A DNA stretch of 64,000 bases from Natronosalvus hydrolyticus (GTDB lineage Archaea; Halobacteriota; Halobacteria; Halobacteriales; Natrialbaceae): positions 62,001-126,000 of the forward strand of contig JAOPJZ010000008.1 of the NCBI GenBank assembly GCA_025517525.1, read 5' to 3'. The notes beneath the pieces were generated by a model. It ran no database searches. It was not told the DNA's origin and worked only from the letters and a program-made list of their open reading frames with translations. Each line of letters begins with the position of its first letter. Position 1 is the first letter of the stretch. Positions 1-8,312 of this stretch are shown here, piece by piece. Both the position numbers and the translations under genes were made by a program.

Positions 1-867
1 AGTGGAACCCAGGGGGTTACCGAACAGCCCGGATTGCAGGACTTTGCCGGTGATGAAGACGAGCAAGATACTGGCGAGTCCCCAGATGACGAATCGAATG
101 CGGATGGATCCGGGGAAGCCACACCAGCAGCAGACGAACCCAGCCAGCCCGAGCGCCACGTCCCCAGTGCCGACGGGGAGAGCGTCGAAATCGTCGCCGA
201 CCAGCGCGAGATGGACGCCAACATCGCCCGCGAACTTTCGAGACGCGAGGAAATCGAGATCCGACTCGAGACGCTCGAGGTGGGCGATTACATCGTCTCC
301 GACCGGGTCGCCGTCGAGCGAAAGTCAGTCGCCGACTTCGTCGACTCGCTGGTCGGCGGCGACCGCTCGGTGTTCGAGCAGGTCGGCGCGATGGCCAGGC
401 ACTACGCCCGCCCCGTCGTCATCGTCGAAGGTGAAGGTCTCTACGAGCAACGGGACATCCACCCAAACGCGATTCGCGGCGCGCTCTCGAGTCTGGCCGT
501 CGATTTCGGCGCGAGCATCCTGCGAACCGAGGGCGAGGACGACACGACCGAACTGCTGGCGACCATCGCCAAACGCGAACAGCAACTCGAGAATCGCGAG
601 GTGTCCGTCCACGGCGAAAAGGGGACGAAGACCCTGAGCGAACAACAGGAGTACGTCGTCTCCTCGATTGCCGAAATCGGCCCCGTGACGGCGCGGTCGC
701 TGCTCGAGGAGTTCGGCACCGTCGAGGCGATCATGATAGCAACCGAAGACGAGTTACAGGCCGCCGATGGCGTCGGGACAGTGACGGCCGAGCGAATGCG
801 AGAGGTCATCGGCAGTCCGTACACGGGTGCGGGTGACGGCTCGAACGCGGAGTCGGATTCGTCCTGA
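1..867 (+). CDS. hef: Hef helicase-nuclease, C-terminal nuclease part (5' truncated by window)
   Basis: The frame is open from base 1, so this is the 3' end of a longer gene. After an acidic linker (about 50 residues) comes an XPF/ERCC4-type nuclease domain: VADQRE is followed by VERKSVADF, the ERKxxxD catalytic signature. A C-terminal helix-hairpin-helix region (SIAEIGPVTARSLLEEFG and a second HhH copy) completes the family layout. Hef proteins act on stalled or branched replication forks as dimeric nucleases joined to an SF2 helicase; the helicase half would lie upstream of the window. The tail is acidic and serine-rich, typical of haloarchaea. A stand-alone nuclease is possible but less likely. 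Confidence 0.85.
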   Translation, partial: SGTQGVTEQPGLQDFAGDEDEQDTGESPDDESNADGSGEATPAADEPSQPERHVPSADGESVEIVADQREMDANIARELSRREEIEIRLETLEVGDYIVSDRVAVERKSVADFVDSLVGGDRSVFEQVGAMARHYARPVVIVEGEGLYEQRDIHPNAIRGALSSLAVDFGASILRTEGEDDTTELLATIAKREQQLENREVSVHGEKGTKTLSEQQEYVVSSIAEIGPVTARSLLEEFGTVEAIMIATEDELQAADGVGTVTAERMREVIGSPYTGAGDGSNAESDSS

Positions 868-1028
868 CGGGGACAGCTGATGTCCGGTGTGGTCGTGACG
901 CCTTGAGCCCGAGTGTCGATACCAACGAGACGTCTCGAGCGCGAGATACCGCAACCGCCCTGTCGAAACCGCCAATTCCATCGCCAATCGGAACCCTGAG
1001 GTATCCGAGGGCCGAAGTTCGACTCGAG

Positions 1029-1445
1029 ATGTCGCCCGAGATACCAGACGAGGACCCTATCATCCTCTTCGACGGCGTCTGCAACCTCTGTAACGGGTTC
1101 GTGCAGTACATCGCTCCACGTGACACCGAAGAGCGGTTTTACTTCGCCTCCCTTCAGTCCGACGTTGGCCAGGAACTGCTCGAGCGCCACGACCTGCCGA
1201 CTGACGCCCTCGAGTCGGTCGTCCTGATCGAAGGCGACGAGGCCTACGTCAAATCGGGAGCCGTGCTCCGGACCGCCTACCATCTGGGCCTGCCGTACCG
1301 ACTGCTGTGGCCGTTTCGGGTCTTTCCGCCTCGGCTTCGCAACTGGGCGTACGACTTCGTCGCCGCCCGACGCTATCGCTGGTTCGGGAAAAAAGACCAG
1401 TGTATGATGCCCACGGGCAACGTTCAGGACCGATTTCTCGAGTGA
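1029..1445 (+). CDS. DCC-family thiol-disulfide oxidoreductase (DUF393)
   Basis: The protein starts MSPEIPDEDPIILFDGVCNLC; the D-G-V-C-x-x-C motif near residue 15 is the redox-active signature of the DCC (DUF393) family. At about 138 residues it has the usual family length, which is why the ATG at 1029 is preferred over the upstream TTG at 903. The central region has the family's conserved aromatic residues. DCC proteins are predicted thiol-disulfide oxidoreductases with poorly known substrates. The gene sits alone between hef and a convergent zinc-protein gene. Confidence 0.85.
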   Translation: MSPEIPDEDPIILFDGVCNLCNGFVQYIAPRDTEERFYFASLQSDVGQELLERHDLPTDALESVVLIEGDEAYVKSGAVLRTAYHLGLPYRLLWPFRVFPPRLRNWAYDFVAARRYRWFGKKDQCMMPTGNVQDRFLE

Positions 1446-1555
1446 GAGCGGTTTCTCAGAAACGATTTACGTAAACGAGGGATGTCCGAGAGAGACATTT
1501 CGAGTGAGCAGTGAACGGTCGGTCTTTTCCAGGCTGTCGAGAACGCCTCGACGCG

Positions 1556-2242
1556 TTACTCCCGGAGCGTCGACAGCGTCGCCGCCGCCTCATGAGCCGC
1601 CTCGAGGTTGGCTTTCGCCTCCCGTGGACTCTCGGCCTGTGCGCCAGCCCGGGCAAATCGCTCGAGCGCCGCCACGAGCGCGTCGGTCGCCGCCTCGAGG
1701 TCACCGGTCGAAGACGGACGGTCGTTCGGTACGGTGGGTGGCATCCGACTGCTGGCTGGCTCGGCGCTCGAGGTAGCGTCCGAACGTTGCTGGGACACGT
1801 CGCCCTGGTTTTCGGCCCGGGCAGGCGTTGGTTGGCGTGCGCTCGTCTCCGAGTGCGAGCCAGTGGGCTGTGCCGCTTCGTCGCGTTGTGGCTGTTGTGA
1901 CGTCGCGGCGTTCGTGCCCTGGGTGGTGTCTTCCCCCCGAGGTTCCGTCTGCGTCTCACCACCAGCAGTCGCTCCTTGCGAGTCCATCCCGGCAACGCCC
2001 CCGTCGTCTTCGCCTGGGACTGATGCTTCGACACCCTCAGGACCACCGTGACAGCTCGGGCAGAACGTCGTTCCTCCCTGGCGGAACAGCGGGTCGCCGC
2101 AAGTGTTACAGTGGCTGTTCGTCATCGTCGCACCCTTGAGCAAGAGGTCGCTCATCCGCTGGGTCGCCTCGCGGTCTTGCTTGTCCTTCTCGTACTTCTT
2201 GCGAAGTTTTTCGCGTTCGGCTTCCTTGTCGAAATCGCTCAT
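1556..2242 (-). CDS. Sjogren's syndrome/scleroderma autoantigen 1 (SSSCA1/p27)-family zinc protein
   Basis: The first 65 residues carry the family signature: a highly charged helix (FDKEAEREKLRKKYEKD), then RMSDLLLKGATMT and a zinc ribbon with two CxxC pairs (CNTC and CPSC). The remainder is a long low-complexity Ser/Thr/Glu/Ala linker followed by an alanine-rich helix. Archaeal members of this family are of unknown function; the zinc ribbon suggests nucleic-acid or protein binding. The linker is far longer than in many relatives, which is common in haloarchaea. The start is the only ATG compatible with the conserved N-terminus. Confidence 0.8.
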   Translation of the reverse strand: MSDFDKEAEREKLRKKYEKDKQDREATQRMSDLLLKGATMTNSHCNTCGDPLFRQGGTTFCPSCHGGPEGVEASVPGEDDGGVAGMDSQGATAGGETQTEPRGEDTTQGTNAATSQQPQRDEAAQPTGSHSETSARQPTPARAENQGDVSQQRSDATSSAEPASSRMPPTVPNDRPSSTGDLEAATDALVAALERFARAGAQAESPREAKANLEAAHEAAATLSTLRE

Positions 2243-2326
2243 ATCTGTGTTATAGACGGGGGACGTCGAAAAAGCTACGACCCGTGTCGCGCCTTCAACC
2301 GATAGAGCGACTCGTAAGAAGAAGCG

Positions 2327-2776
2327 CTATTCCTCGAGGCGAATCGCAAGCCCCCTCGAGGTCGGTTGCACGGGTTCGAACCCCCAGCGCTCGTAGAAGC
2401 CATCGACGTCGGCGACCAGATTGACGTAGGCGGTTTCGGGGGCAGTCGTCTCGATATAGTGCCACAGCACGTCCATAATCGCCGTCCCCAGGCCCTGTCC
2501 CTGGTGGTCGGGATGGACGGCCATGTCCGAGATGTGGTATACAGCGCCGTCGTCACCGACGATTCGCCCCATCCCGACTGTCTCGCCCGAGTCTTCGTGC
2601 ACAACGTGCGCCGCATACACCGAGTTTGGTAGGCCGCGTTCGACCGCCTCGAGCGACCGGGAGCCCATTCCAGCGGCGTCCCGCAGCGCGACGAAAGCCG
2701 ACGCCGTCGGTGGCGACTCCGATAATCGATACCCAGGAGTCTCTGCAAGTGGTTCCTGGCTGACGGTTTCGCTCAT
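2327..2776 (-). CDS. GNAT-family N-acetyltransferase
   Basis: The acetyl-CoA-binding motif A is clear (MAVHPDHQGQGLGTAIMDVL, the Q/RxxGxG/A signature), followed by motif B with FYERWGFEP near the C-terminus. At about 149 residues it is a single GNAT domain. The ATG at 2776 is chosen because an upstream GTG at 2863 would overlap the neighbouring gene and add a non-conserved leader. The substrate cannot be read from the sequence; small amines and aminoacyl groups are both possible. It lies downstream of the LOG-like gene on the same strand. Confidence 0.85.
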   Translation of the reverse strand: MSETVSQEPLAETPGYRLSESPPTASAFVALRDAAGMGSRSLEAVERGLPNSVYAAHVVHEDSGETVGMGRIVGDDGAVYHISDMAVHPDHQGQGLGTAIMDVLWHYIETTAPETAYVNLVADVDGFYERWGFEPVQPTSRGLAIRLEE

Positions 2777-2852
2777 ACCTCGAGTGACGGCAAGCGGGGC
2801 GAAAATGCTGTCGAAGACCAACTCACGGCCAACTACCAACAGCAGGGCTGGT

Positions 2853-3320
2853 TCATTCGCCACCGCCCTCGAGCAGACGGTCGACCGCTTCGACAGCCGC
2901 CGTCGGCGACTCGACTGTCACCACCTCGAAGCCGAGGTCCTCGATATCGTGGCTTCCGAGGCTCACGAGCGGTCGGTCGAAGATTGCGCCGAAGCCGATT
3001 TCAGTGAGCGTCCCCGCGCCACCGGGAAGCGCGATGACGGCGTCGCCGTTGAGCGGGACCAGTGCGTTCCGCGCGTGGCCCAGTCCCGTCGCGATGGGGA
3101 CGTCGACGTACGGGTTCGCTTCCGTGCGACGGCTCGAGGGAAGTATCCCGATGGTTTGCCCACCTTCAGCTTTCGCGCCCCGACAGACGGCTTCCATCGT
3201 TCCGCCGCGACCGCCGCAGACGACCGTGTGGCCGCGTCGAGCCAGTTCCCGACCGAGGGCTTCGGCTCGAGTCGTCTGTTCGTCCGTGATCGACCCGCCG
3301 CCGATGACGCTTACGCGCAT
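2853..3320 (-). CDS. LOG-like / TIGR00725-family nucleotide-binding protein
   Basis: A Rossmann-type N-terminus (MRVSVIGGGSITDE) is followed by CGGRGGTMEAVCRGA and ALPGGAGTLTEIGFG. The second is the PGGxGTxxE motif that defines the LOG / lysine-decarboxylase-like fold. Members hydrolyse nucleoside monophosphates to a base plus ribose 5-phosphate, or have unknown roles; TIGR00725-type proteins of about 155 residues match best here. The ATG at 3320 places the conserved beta strand at the N-terminus, so the longer upstream reading was discarded. It may be co-transcribed with the GNAT gene (gap about 76 bp). Confidence 0.8.
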   Translation of the reverse strand: MRVSVIGGGSITDEQTTRAEALGRELARRGHTVVCGGRGGTMEAVCRGAKAEGGQTIGILPSSRRTEANPYVDVPIATGLGHARNALVPLNGDAVIALPGGAGTLTEIGFGAIFDRPLVSLGSHDIEDLGFEVVTVESPTAAVEAVDRLLEGGGE

Positions 3321-3488
3321 ACGTGAAAAAACAGTCGTAGTCCCCAAGATTGAATCGGTTCGATCTCACCCATGTGGTGGGCTCTCGAGTGAGGGGCCAG
3401 AACAGATGGCATTAAGACCGTCGCTCGAGGCGACAAATTGGCAATTTCCGACGGATTTAACGCCTGGGCAGGCAAACCTCCATCTGGT

Positions 3489-4403
3489 ATGACGAAAGTT
3501 AGCGTGATCGGCGCGGCTGGCACTGTCGGTGCGGCAGCGGGGTACAACATCGCACTGCGCGGGATCGCAGACGAACTCGTCTTCGTCGACATCCCGGACA
3601 TGGAAGACGACACGATCGGGCAGGCCGCCGACGTCAACCACGGCGCAGCCTACGACTCGAATACGGTCGTCCGACAGGGCGACTACTCGGCGACCGAAGG
3701 CTCCGACGTCGTCGTCATCACGGCGGGTATCCCCCGCCAACCCGGCCAGACTCGGATCGACCTCGCGGGCGACAATGCGCCGATCATGAAAGACATCGGC
3801 TCCTCGCTGGCAGAGTACAACGACGACTTCGTTACGATCACGACCTCGAACCCGGTCGACTTGCTGAACCGCCACCTGTACGAGGTCGGTGACCGCGCTC
3901 GAGAGCAAGTTATCGGCTTCGGTGGCCGACTCGACTCCGCGCGCTTCCGGTACGTACTCTCCCAGCGCTTTGACGTCCCCGTCCAGAACGTCGAGGCGAC
4001 GATTCTCGGCGAACACGGCGACGCACAGGTTCCCGTCTTCTCGAAAGTGCGCGTCGACGGTCAGGACCTCACGTTCGACGACGACGAACGCCGGGAAATC
4101 CTGAGCGAGCTCCAGGCCAGCGCGATGAACGTCATCGAGAAGAAAGGCGCGACGGAATGGGGGCCGGCCACCGGCGTCGCCCACATGGTCGAAGCCGTCA
4201 TCCACGACACCGGCGAAGTCCTCCCCGCCAGCGTGAAACTCGAGGGCGAGTTCGGCCACGAGGACACTGCCTTCGGCGTCCCGGCCAAACTCGGTGCCAA
4301 CGGTGTCGAAGAAATCGTCGAATGGGACCTCTCGGAATACGAACGCAACCAGCTCGGCGAAGCCGCCGAAAAGCTGACCGAACAGTACGAGAAAATTGCC
4401 TGA
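3489..4403 (+). CDS. mdh: Malate dehydrogenase (lactate/malate dehydrogenase family)
   Basis: It catalyses NAD-linked interconversion of malate and oxaloacetate in the citric acid cycle, in the cytoplasm. The N-terminal NAD site ([15 protein letters not shown]), the strand-ending acidic FVDIPD, the substrate-loop motif [21 protein letters not shown] and the catalytic [14 protein letters not shown] region are all present in order. The length (304 residues) equals that of the well-studied halophilic enzymes. The ATG at 3489 directly precedes the conserved first strand; the frame's earlier start at 3438 is not needed. A TTTAA-rich promoter-like stretch lies about 30 bp upstream. Confidence 0.95.
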   Translation: MTKVSVIGAAGTVGAAAGYNIALRGIADELVFVDIPDMEDDTIGQAADVNHGAAYDSNTVVRQGDYSATEGSDVVVITAGIPRQPGQTRIDLAGDNAPIMKDIGSSLAEYNDDFVTITTSNPVDLLNRHLYEVGDRAREQVIGFGGRLDSARFRYVLSQRFDVPVQNVEATILGEHGDAQVPVFSKVRVDGQDLTFDDDERREILSELQASAMNVIEKKGATEWGPATGVAHMVEAVIHDTGEVLPASVKLEGEFGHEDTAFGVPAKLGANGVEEIVEWDLSEYERNQLGEAAEKLTEQYEKIA

Positions 4404-4464
4404 GATCGACGCATAGTGGTTTTGAGGGGATTTTCGGCATCTCGTTTTCGCTCGCTCGAGGATG

Positions 4465-4575
4465 GCCGTTCGACGGTCACTCATACGCTCAAGTGTTGCA
4501 GTGTAGCCGTTCGACGGTCACTCATACGCTCAAGTGTTGCAGTGTAGCCGTTCGACGGTCACTCACACGCTCGAG
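4465..4575. repeat. 41-bp tandem repeat, about 2.7 copies
   Basis: Units begin at 4465, 4506 and 4547 with GCCGTTCGACGGTCACTCA. The first two are identical over the full 41 bp; the third diverges after about 17 bp (ACTCACACGCTCGAGG). It lies in a gene-free stretch (4404-4760) between mdh and a ferredoxin gene that read towards each other. The rest of that stretch (4640-4745) is an AT-rich patch in which no gene was seen. There are no spacers, so it is not CRISPR. Confidence 0.85.
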
Positions 4576-4760
4576 GCTGCCGGTTTCCTTGGTGTCGGTC
4601 TCGTGTGGTGATTGTCGAGGAGCGATACCGGGTACTGTGGTTTCCCTGATATTACTATTCAAGCAATAGCAAATGGTATAGAAAGAGTACTAAATTACAT
4701 TCGTATTCATAGCAAAAGTGTGCAAAAAGAGCAGTCAGTACAGGCGTCGTGAATGCGCAG

Positions 4761-5006
4761 TCAGGGGATCAACTGCTCGCCGTCATCGTCGTAAATCGTG
4801 ATCGCATCGACCGGACAGGTCCGGGCTGCGAACTTCGCATCCAGTTCGTCTTCCTCGGGGACTTCACGGACGAACACGCCATCGTCGGTTTCTTCGGACT
4901 CGAGCAACACCGCTTTCCCTGCGGACTTGTCCTTCTCGAACTCGCTCCACTCGACGACACACTGGTACATACCGATGCAGGTATCTTCGTCAAATTCGAC
5001 TTTCAT
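4761..5006 (-). CDS. Ferredoxin, 3Fe-4S / CX5C type
   Basis: This is a small acidic electron carrier of 81 residues. The cluster ligands read CIGMYQC near the N-terminus and CPVDAI near the C-terminus. The CX5C...CP pattern is that of single-cluster ferredoxins in which the usual second cysteine of CxxCxxC is missing, so a [3Fe-4S] cluster is likely. A longer upstream reading of the same frame runs into the divergent phosphate permease and is rejected; the ATG at 5006 fits the family start (KVEFDEDTCIG). The redox partner is unknown. Confidence 0.85.
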   Translation of the reverse strand: MKVEFDEDTCIGMYQCVVEWSEFEKDKSAGKAVLLESEETDDGVFVREVPEEDELDAKFAARTCPVDAITIYDDDGEQLIP

Positions 5007-5142
5007 ACTCGCTGATTTGGCTGGCAGGATTAAAGCGATGACGGGTACCCGGCGTATCCGTGGTGCTCGCGAACCGTTCGAAGGAACTCGAGTCACTCGA
5101 GCATAGGTTTTTGGTGCCAACGCAGCAAGCGGTAGCCAGACA

Positions 5143-6351
5143 ATGTCGACAGTCGGGTTCGGGCTGTTGCTCGGGGTCGCGATACTCACCTGTTTTTCGA
5201 TGGCGTGGGTGCTCGGGGCGAACAGCAACTCACCGCCGTTTGCCCCGGCCATCGGGGCCAACGCGATTTCGACCATGCAAGCCGCATTCGTGATCGGCCT
5301 GCTCGCTGCCGCCGGCGCGCTCATGCAAGGCGGTGCCATCTCCGAAACGGTCGGCCAGGACCTGATCGACGGCGTGCAGATCGACGCTCTCGCCGCCACG
5401 GCCGGGTTGCTGACGGCCGCTGGCTTCATGGCCGTCGGCATCTACACCCGCTACCCGATCCCCGCTGCGTTCGCGACGACGGGCGCAATGGTCGGCGTCG
5501 GCCTCTCGCTCGGTGGCGACCCCGCAATGGCGACGTACCAGCGGTTGGGCCTCTTCTGGCTCATGGTCCCGTTCATGTCCGGGGGGCTCGCCTACACGAC
5601 CGCGATCTTGCTCCGCCGGGACGACGTACCAGAAACCATCGGCGTCCCACTGCTCGCGGGGCTGGTCGGAATGATTATCGCAAACATCCGGCTCGGCGTC
5701 ATCCCCTCGCCGGCCGGCGACCAGGGAACCGTCGCCGAATTCGTCTCCTGGCAACTGGGATCGCCGCTGCCGGTTGCGTCGAACTACGATATCGTGATGG
5801 TGCTGGTCACCATCGTCTTTGGTCTCGGGAGCTTCTACTGGGTTCGGACGCAAATTCAGGCGTCCATCGAGGGTGGCATCCGCTCATTCCTGCTCGTTCT
5901 CGGCGGCATCGTCGCGTTTTCCTCAGGTGGCTCACAGGTCGGACTCGCGACCGGGCCGCTCGACAACCTCTTTCGGGTCGAACTCGGATTGCCGGCAATC
6001 ACGCTGTTGGCCCTCGGAGCCGCCGGGATACTCGCCGGCGCATGGATGGCCGCCCCACGACTCTTACAAGCGACCTCTCGAGAGTACGCCCAACTGGGCG
6101 TTCGCCGCTCTATTGCCGCGCTCGTCCCCGGCTTCGTCATTGCCCAGTTGGCCATCGCGCTCGGCATTCCCATCTCGCTCAACAACATCATCCTTTCGGG
6201 AGTCATCGGGAGCGGCCTCGCTGCTGGCTCCGGCGGCATCTCGAGGGGGAAGATCCTCTTCACCGTCGGCTTCTGGCTGTTCACCCTGTTCTCGTCGGTC
6301 GCCGTCGGCTTCGGCGTCTACCGCGTCTTCGCGTTCGTCGTTGGCGGGTAA
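5143..6351 (+). CDS. PiT-family inorganic phosphate (or sulfate) permease
   Basis: This integral membrane protein of 402 residues has about ten hydrophobic segments. The diagnostic PiT repeat is visible twice: WVLGANSNSPPFAPAIGANA at residues about 25-45 and the related SLNNIILSGVIGSGLAAG near residue 350. PiT carriers import phosphate with H+ or Na+. The gene is divergent from the ferredoxin gene, with a 136-bp intergenic region containing an AT-rich promoter-like stretch. A second PiT gene occurs at 46,971; the two differ strongly in sequence. Confidence 0.88.
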   Translation: MSTVGFGLLLGVAILTCFSMAWVLGANSNSPPFAPAIGANAISTMQAAFVIGLLAAAGALMQGGAISETVGQDLIDGVQIDALAATAGLLTAAGFMAVGIYTRYPIPAAFATTGAMVGVGLSLGGDPAMATYQRLGLFWLMVPFMSGGLAYTTAILLRRDDVPETIGVPLLAGLVGMIIANIRLGVIPSPAGDQGTVAEFVSWQLGSPLPVASNYDIVMVLVTIVFGLGSFYWVRTQIQASIEGGIRSFLLVLGGIVAFSSGGSQVGLATGPLDNLFRVELGLPAITLLALGAAGILAGAWMAAPRLLQATSREYAQLGVRRSIAALVPGFVIAQLAIALGIPISLNNIILSGVIGSGLAAGSGGISRGKILFTVGFWLFTLFSSVAVGFGVYRVFAFVVGG

Positions 6352-6407
6352 GACGGCTTCTCGAGGACACGGGGCGGGGACGTATGTATCGCCTCGAGGG
6401 AACCGGT

Positions 6408-7076
6408 TCACAGCACGACCGAAATGACGGCAAAGAGGATGAGAACACCCGTAATGTCACAGACGTTGGTCACGACCGGGATCGTCGTGTCGTCGGGGTT
6501 GTACCCCAGTCGAAACGACGCTGAGACCGACAGGAGGCTCACAACGACGACGAACAGCGACAACAGCGTGCCACTCACGAGCGAAATCGTCAGCACCTCG
6601 AGCAACGTGAGCGATCCTCCCAGAACACGGCCGATAGCCCACGCGGCAACGCCGACGAGTGTGAACACCGTGAGTCCGAGGCCCAGGACGGCAGCCGAGT
6701 TCGAGCGGACGTCCCGGTTGTCGAGGGCGAGTTCGAACGTGCCCAGGTGCAGTTGTGTGGACAGTCGAGAGCACATAATCGAGCCGAGATTGCCGGCGGT
6801 CCCGATCTGTACCGGGACCAGGATCAACAGCGCCGGATTCGTCAACAGCACCGCTTCGAACGACTCGAGGACCGAGCCCGAAACCATCTGTAAAATCGAG
6901 AGTCCGGCGAGCAACGGTACCATCGTGGCGACCATGTGGCCAATCGTCCAGTCGTCACCGAGCGGACTCTCGTCTATCGAGTCATCTTCCTCGTCTTTCC
7001 CAGCGAGTTCGTCGTAAAACTCGCCGAGAGTGTCGCTCATGCCCGAGAGGTCGTCGCCGGAGTAGCTGTCTCTCAT
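6408..7076 (-). CDS. MgtE-like divalent cation transporter domain, second subunit
   Basis: An acidic cytosolic N-terminus (about 35 residues) is followed by five hydrophobic segments of the MgtE (SLC41) membrane domain, including NPALLILVPVQIGTAGNLGS. The MgtE core is present without the N-terminal CBS regulatory part of bacterial MgtE. It lies 10 bp downstream of a second such gene, so the two probably form one transporter from paired half-subunits. The ATG at 7076 precedes the acidic segment and avoids overlap with that neighbour. Mg2+ is the likely substrate, but Co2+ or others cannot be excluded. Confidence 0.8.
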   Translation of the reverse strand: MRDSYSGDDLSGMSDTLGEFYDELAGKDEEDDSIDESPLGDDWTIGHMVATMVPLLAGLSILQMVSGSVLESFEAVLLTNPALLILVPVQIGTAGNLGSIMCSRLSTQLHLGTFELALDNRDVRSNSAAVLGLGLTVFTLVGVAAWAIGRVLGGSLTLLEVLTISLVSGTLLSLFVVVVSLLSVSASFRLGYNPDDTTIPVVTNVCDITGVLILFAVISVVL

Positions 7077-7086
7077 CGCTCCCACC

Positions 7087-7659
7087 TCATAGCACCAACC
7101 CCACGAGATAGATCGCGACCAGAAGGAAAAAGACCCCGAACACGTCACCAAGCGTCGTCACCAGTGGGCCAACGATGTTGTCCGGGTCGAGCCCGCGACG
7201 GTAGCCCACGAAGACGACGGTCACCAGCACCGAGAGCATGAGGAGGGCCGAAAGAAACCCCGAGATAAGCATAATGCCGACCAGCTGAAGCAAGTTTCCA
7301 CTACTGCCGGTGATCGCCAGGACCGCAAAGGCGATGACGGCGATGAAAACGGAAACCACCATCCCGTTGATGAACGAGGCGATAACCGCGTTCGAGAGTC
7401 GCTCGTCGAGGGTGAACTCAGGCTCGATCAGCCCCTGGTGGAGCCCGCTCGAGAGCCGTGCACCGAGCGATCCGTAAACGCCGCCTCGAGTCGCCAGAAA
7501 GGCGGGTAGCAAGACCAGGATGCCCGGGACCTGCTCGATGCCATTGCGCATCGTTTCACTGCCGAGGATCGTCCCGGCAAATAGCCCGGCAACGAGACTG
7601 ACCAGGACTACAGGCAGTGCGCGTCGATAAATTTCGAGGGCTTCCGCCCAATCGCTCAT
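7087..7659 (-). CDS. MgtE-like divalent cation transporter domain, first subunit
   Basis: This protein of 190 residues has five hydrophobic segments and the MgtE-family stretch LLPAFLATRGGVYGSLGARL. It is directly followed by the companion MgtE-domain gene (gap 10 bp), giving a two-gene operon. No CBS domain is present. In SLC41-type transporters two MgtE domains make one pore, which supports a heteromeric complex in the membrane. The ATG at 7659 starts a short amphipathic helix before the first membrane segment. Confidence 0.8.
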   Translation of the reverse strand: MSDWAEALEIYRRALPVVLVSLVAGLFAGTILGSETMRNGIEQVPGILVLLPAFLATRGGVYGSLGARLSSGLHQGLIEPEFTLDERLSNAVIASFINGMVVSVFIAVIAFAVLAITGSSGNLLQLVGIMLISGFLSALLMLSVLVTVVFVGYRRGLDPDNIVGPLVTTLGDVFGVFFLLVAIYLVGLVL

Positions 7660-7737
7660 ACCGATCAGTTGTGTGCTCGCCGTATATCAATGCGTGTCAC
7701 TCGGGACCATCAAGATGTCACTCGAGGCCGTGAAATA

Positions 7738-8229
7738 TCACTCGACGACGGTGACCGGAACCGGCGCTCGATTGGTGACCGTCGTCGTAATATCCCGCCC
7801 GAGCAGCCGGCGGGTAAGCCAGTTCCCGTCGTCACCACTCATGACGACGTGATCGATGTCGTGCTCGCTGGCGAACGCGGGGACGACCGTGCCGGGGCGG
7901 CCCGTTTCGACGACGATATCGACTCGAGAGGGGAGGTCGGTCCGTTCGCTATCCGACCCGGCTCCGTCGCTACCCGACCTGGTCCGTTCGACTGACTCGG
8001 CTCGCTCGCCTGCCGCCTCCAGCAACCGTGCTGCCCGCTCGCGTTCGGCGACTTCTCGCTCCTCTTCTCGGTCCAGAATCCCGCCCTCGCTCAGTCGTTC
8101 GCCGAGCGGAAGGACCACGGCGAGGACGGTGATCGAGGCGTCCGGAAACTGCTCGAGGGCGTACTCGAGTGCCTGCTCCTCTCCGGGGTGTCCAACAAGC
8201 GGGACGAGAACATCGGACGGACTATGCAT
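7738..8229 (-). CDS. Universal stress protein (UspA family)
   Basis: The N-terminus [21 protein letters not shown] and the C-terminal strand region [21 protein letters not shown] give the alpha/beta USP fold with the glycine-rich nucleotide loop near the end (163 residues). The loop is not a perfect G-2x-G-9x-G(S/T), so ATP binding is uncertain. A charged helical insert (about residues 50-95) is longer than usual. It is divergent from hel308 and on the same strand as the MgtE-like pair, 78 bp upstream of it. Confidence 0.82.
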   Translation of the reverse strand: MHSPSDVLVPLVGHPGEEQALEYALEQFPDASITVLAVVLPLGERLSEGGILDREEEREVAERERAARLLEAAGERAESVERTRSGSDGAGSDSERTDLPSRVDIVVETGRPGTVVPAFASEHDIDHVVMSGDDGNWLTRRLLGRDITTTVTNRAPVPVTVVE

Positions 8230-8312
8230 ATTCCCACTTTGGCCGGCCCGTTCAAGGGTCTATCGCCGCTCGAGACGACAGTTTAAACCCGAACACGCCC
8301 AAACGACGGGCA

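Noticed and set aside
3366..4484. 372-codon open frame antisense to mdh
   Set aside because: Shadow of the malate dehydrogenase gene; no recognisable domain.
4465..4575. CRISPR-like array
   Set aside because: Repeats are directly contiguous with no spacers, and no cas operon is present; the Cas4-like gene at 39,188 sits in a recombinase operon.
5205..6524. 439-codon frame overlapping the phosphate permease in another frame
   Set aside because: Arg/His-rich translation typical of an off-frame reading of GC-rich DNA.
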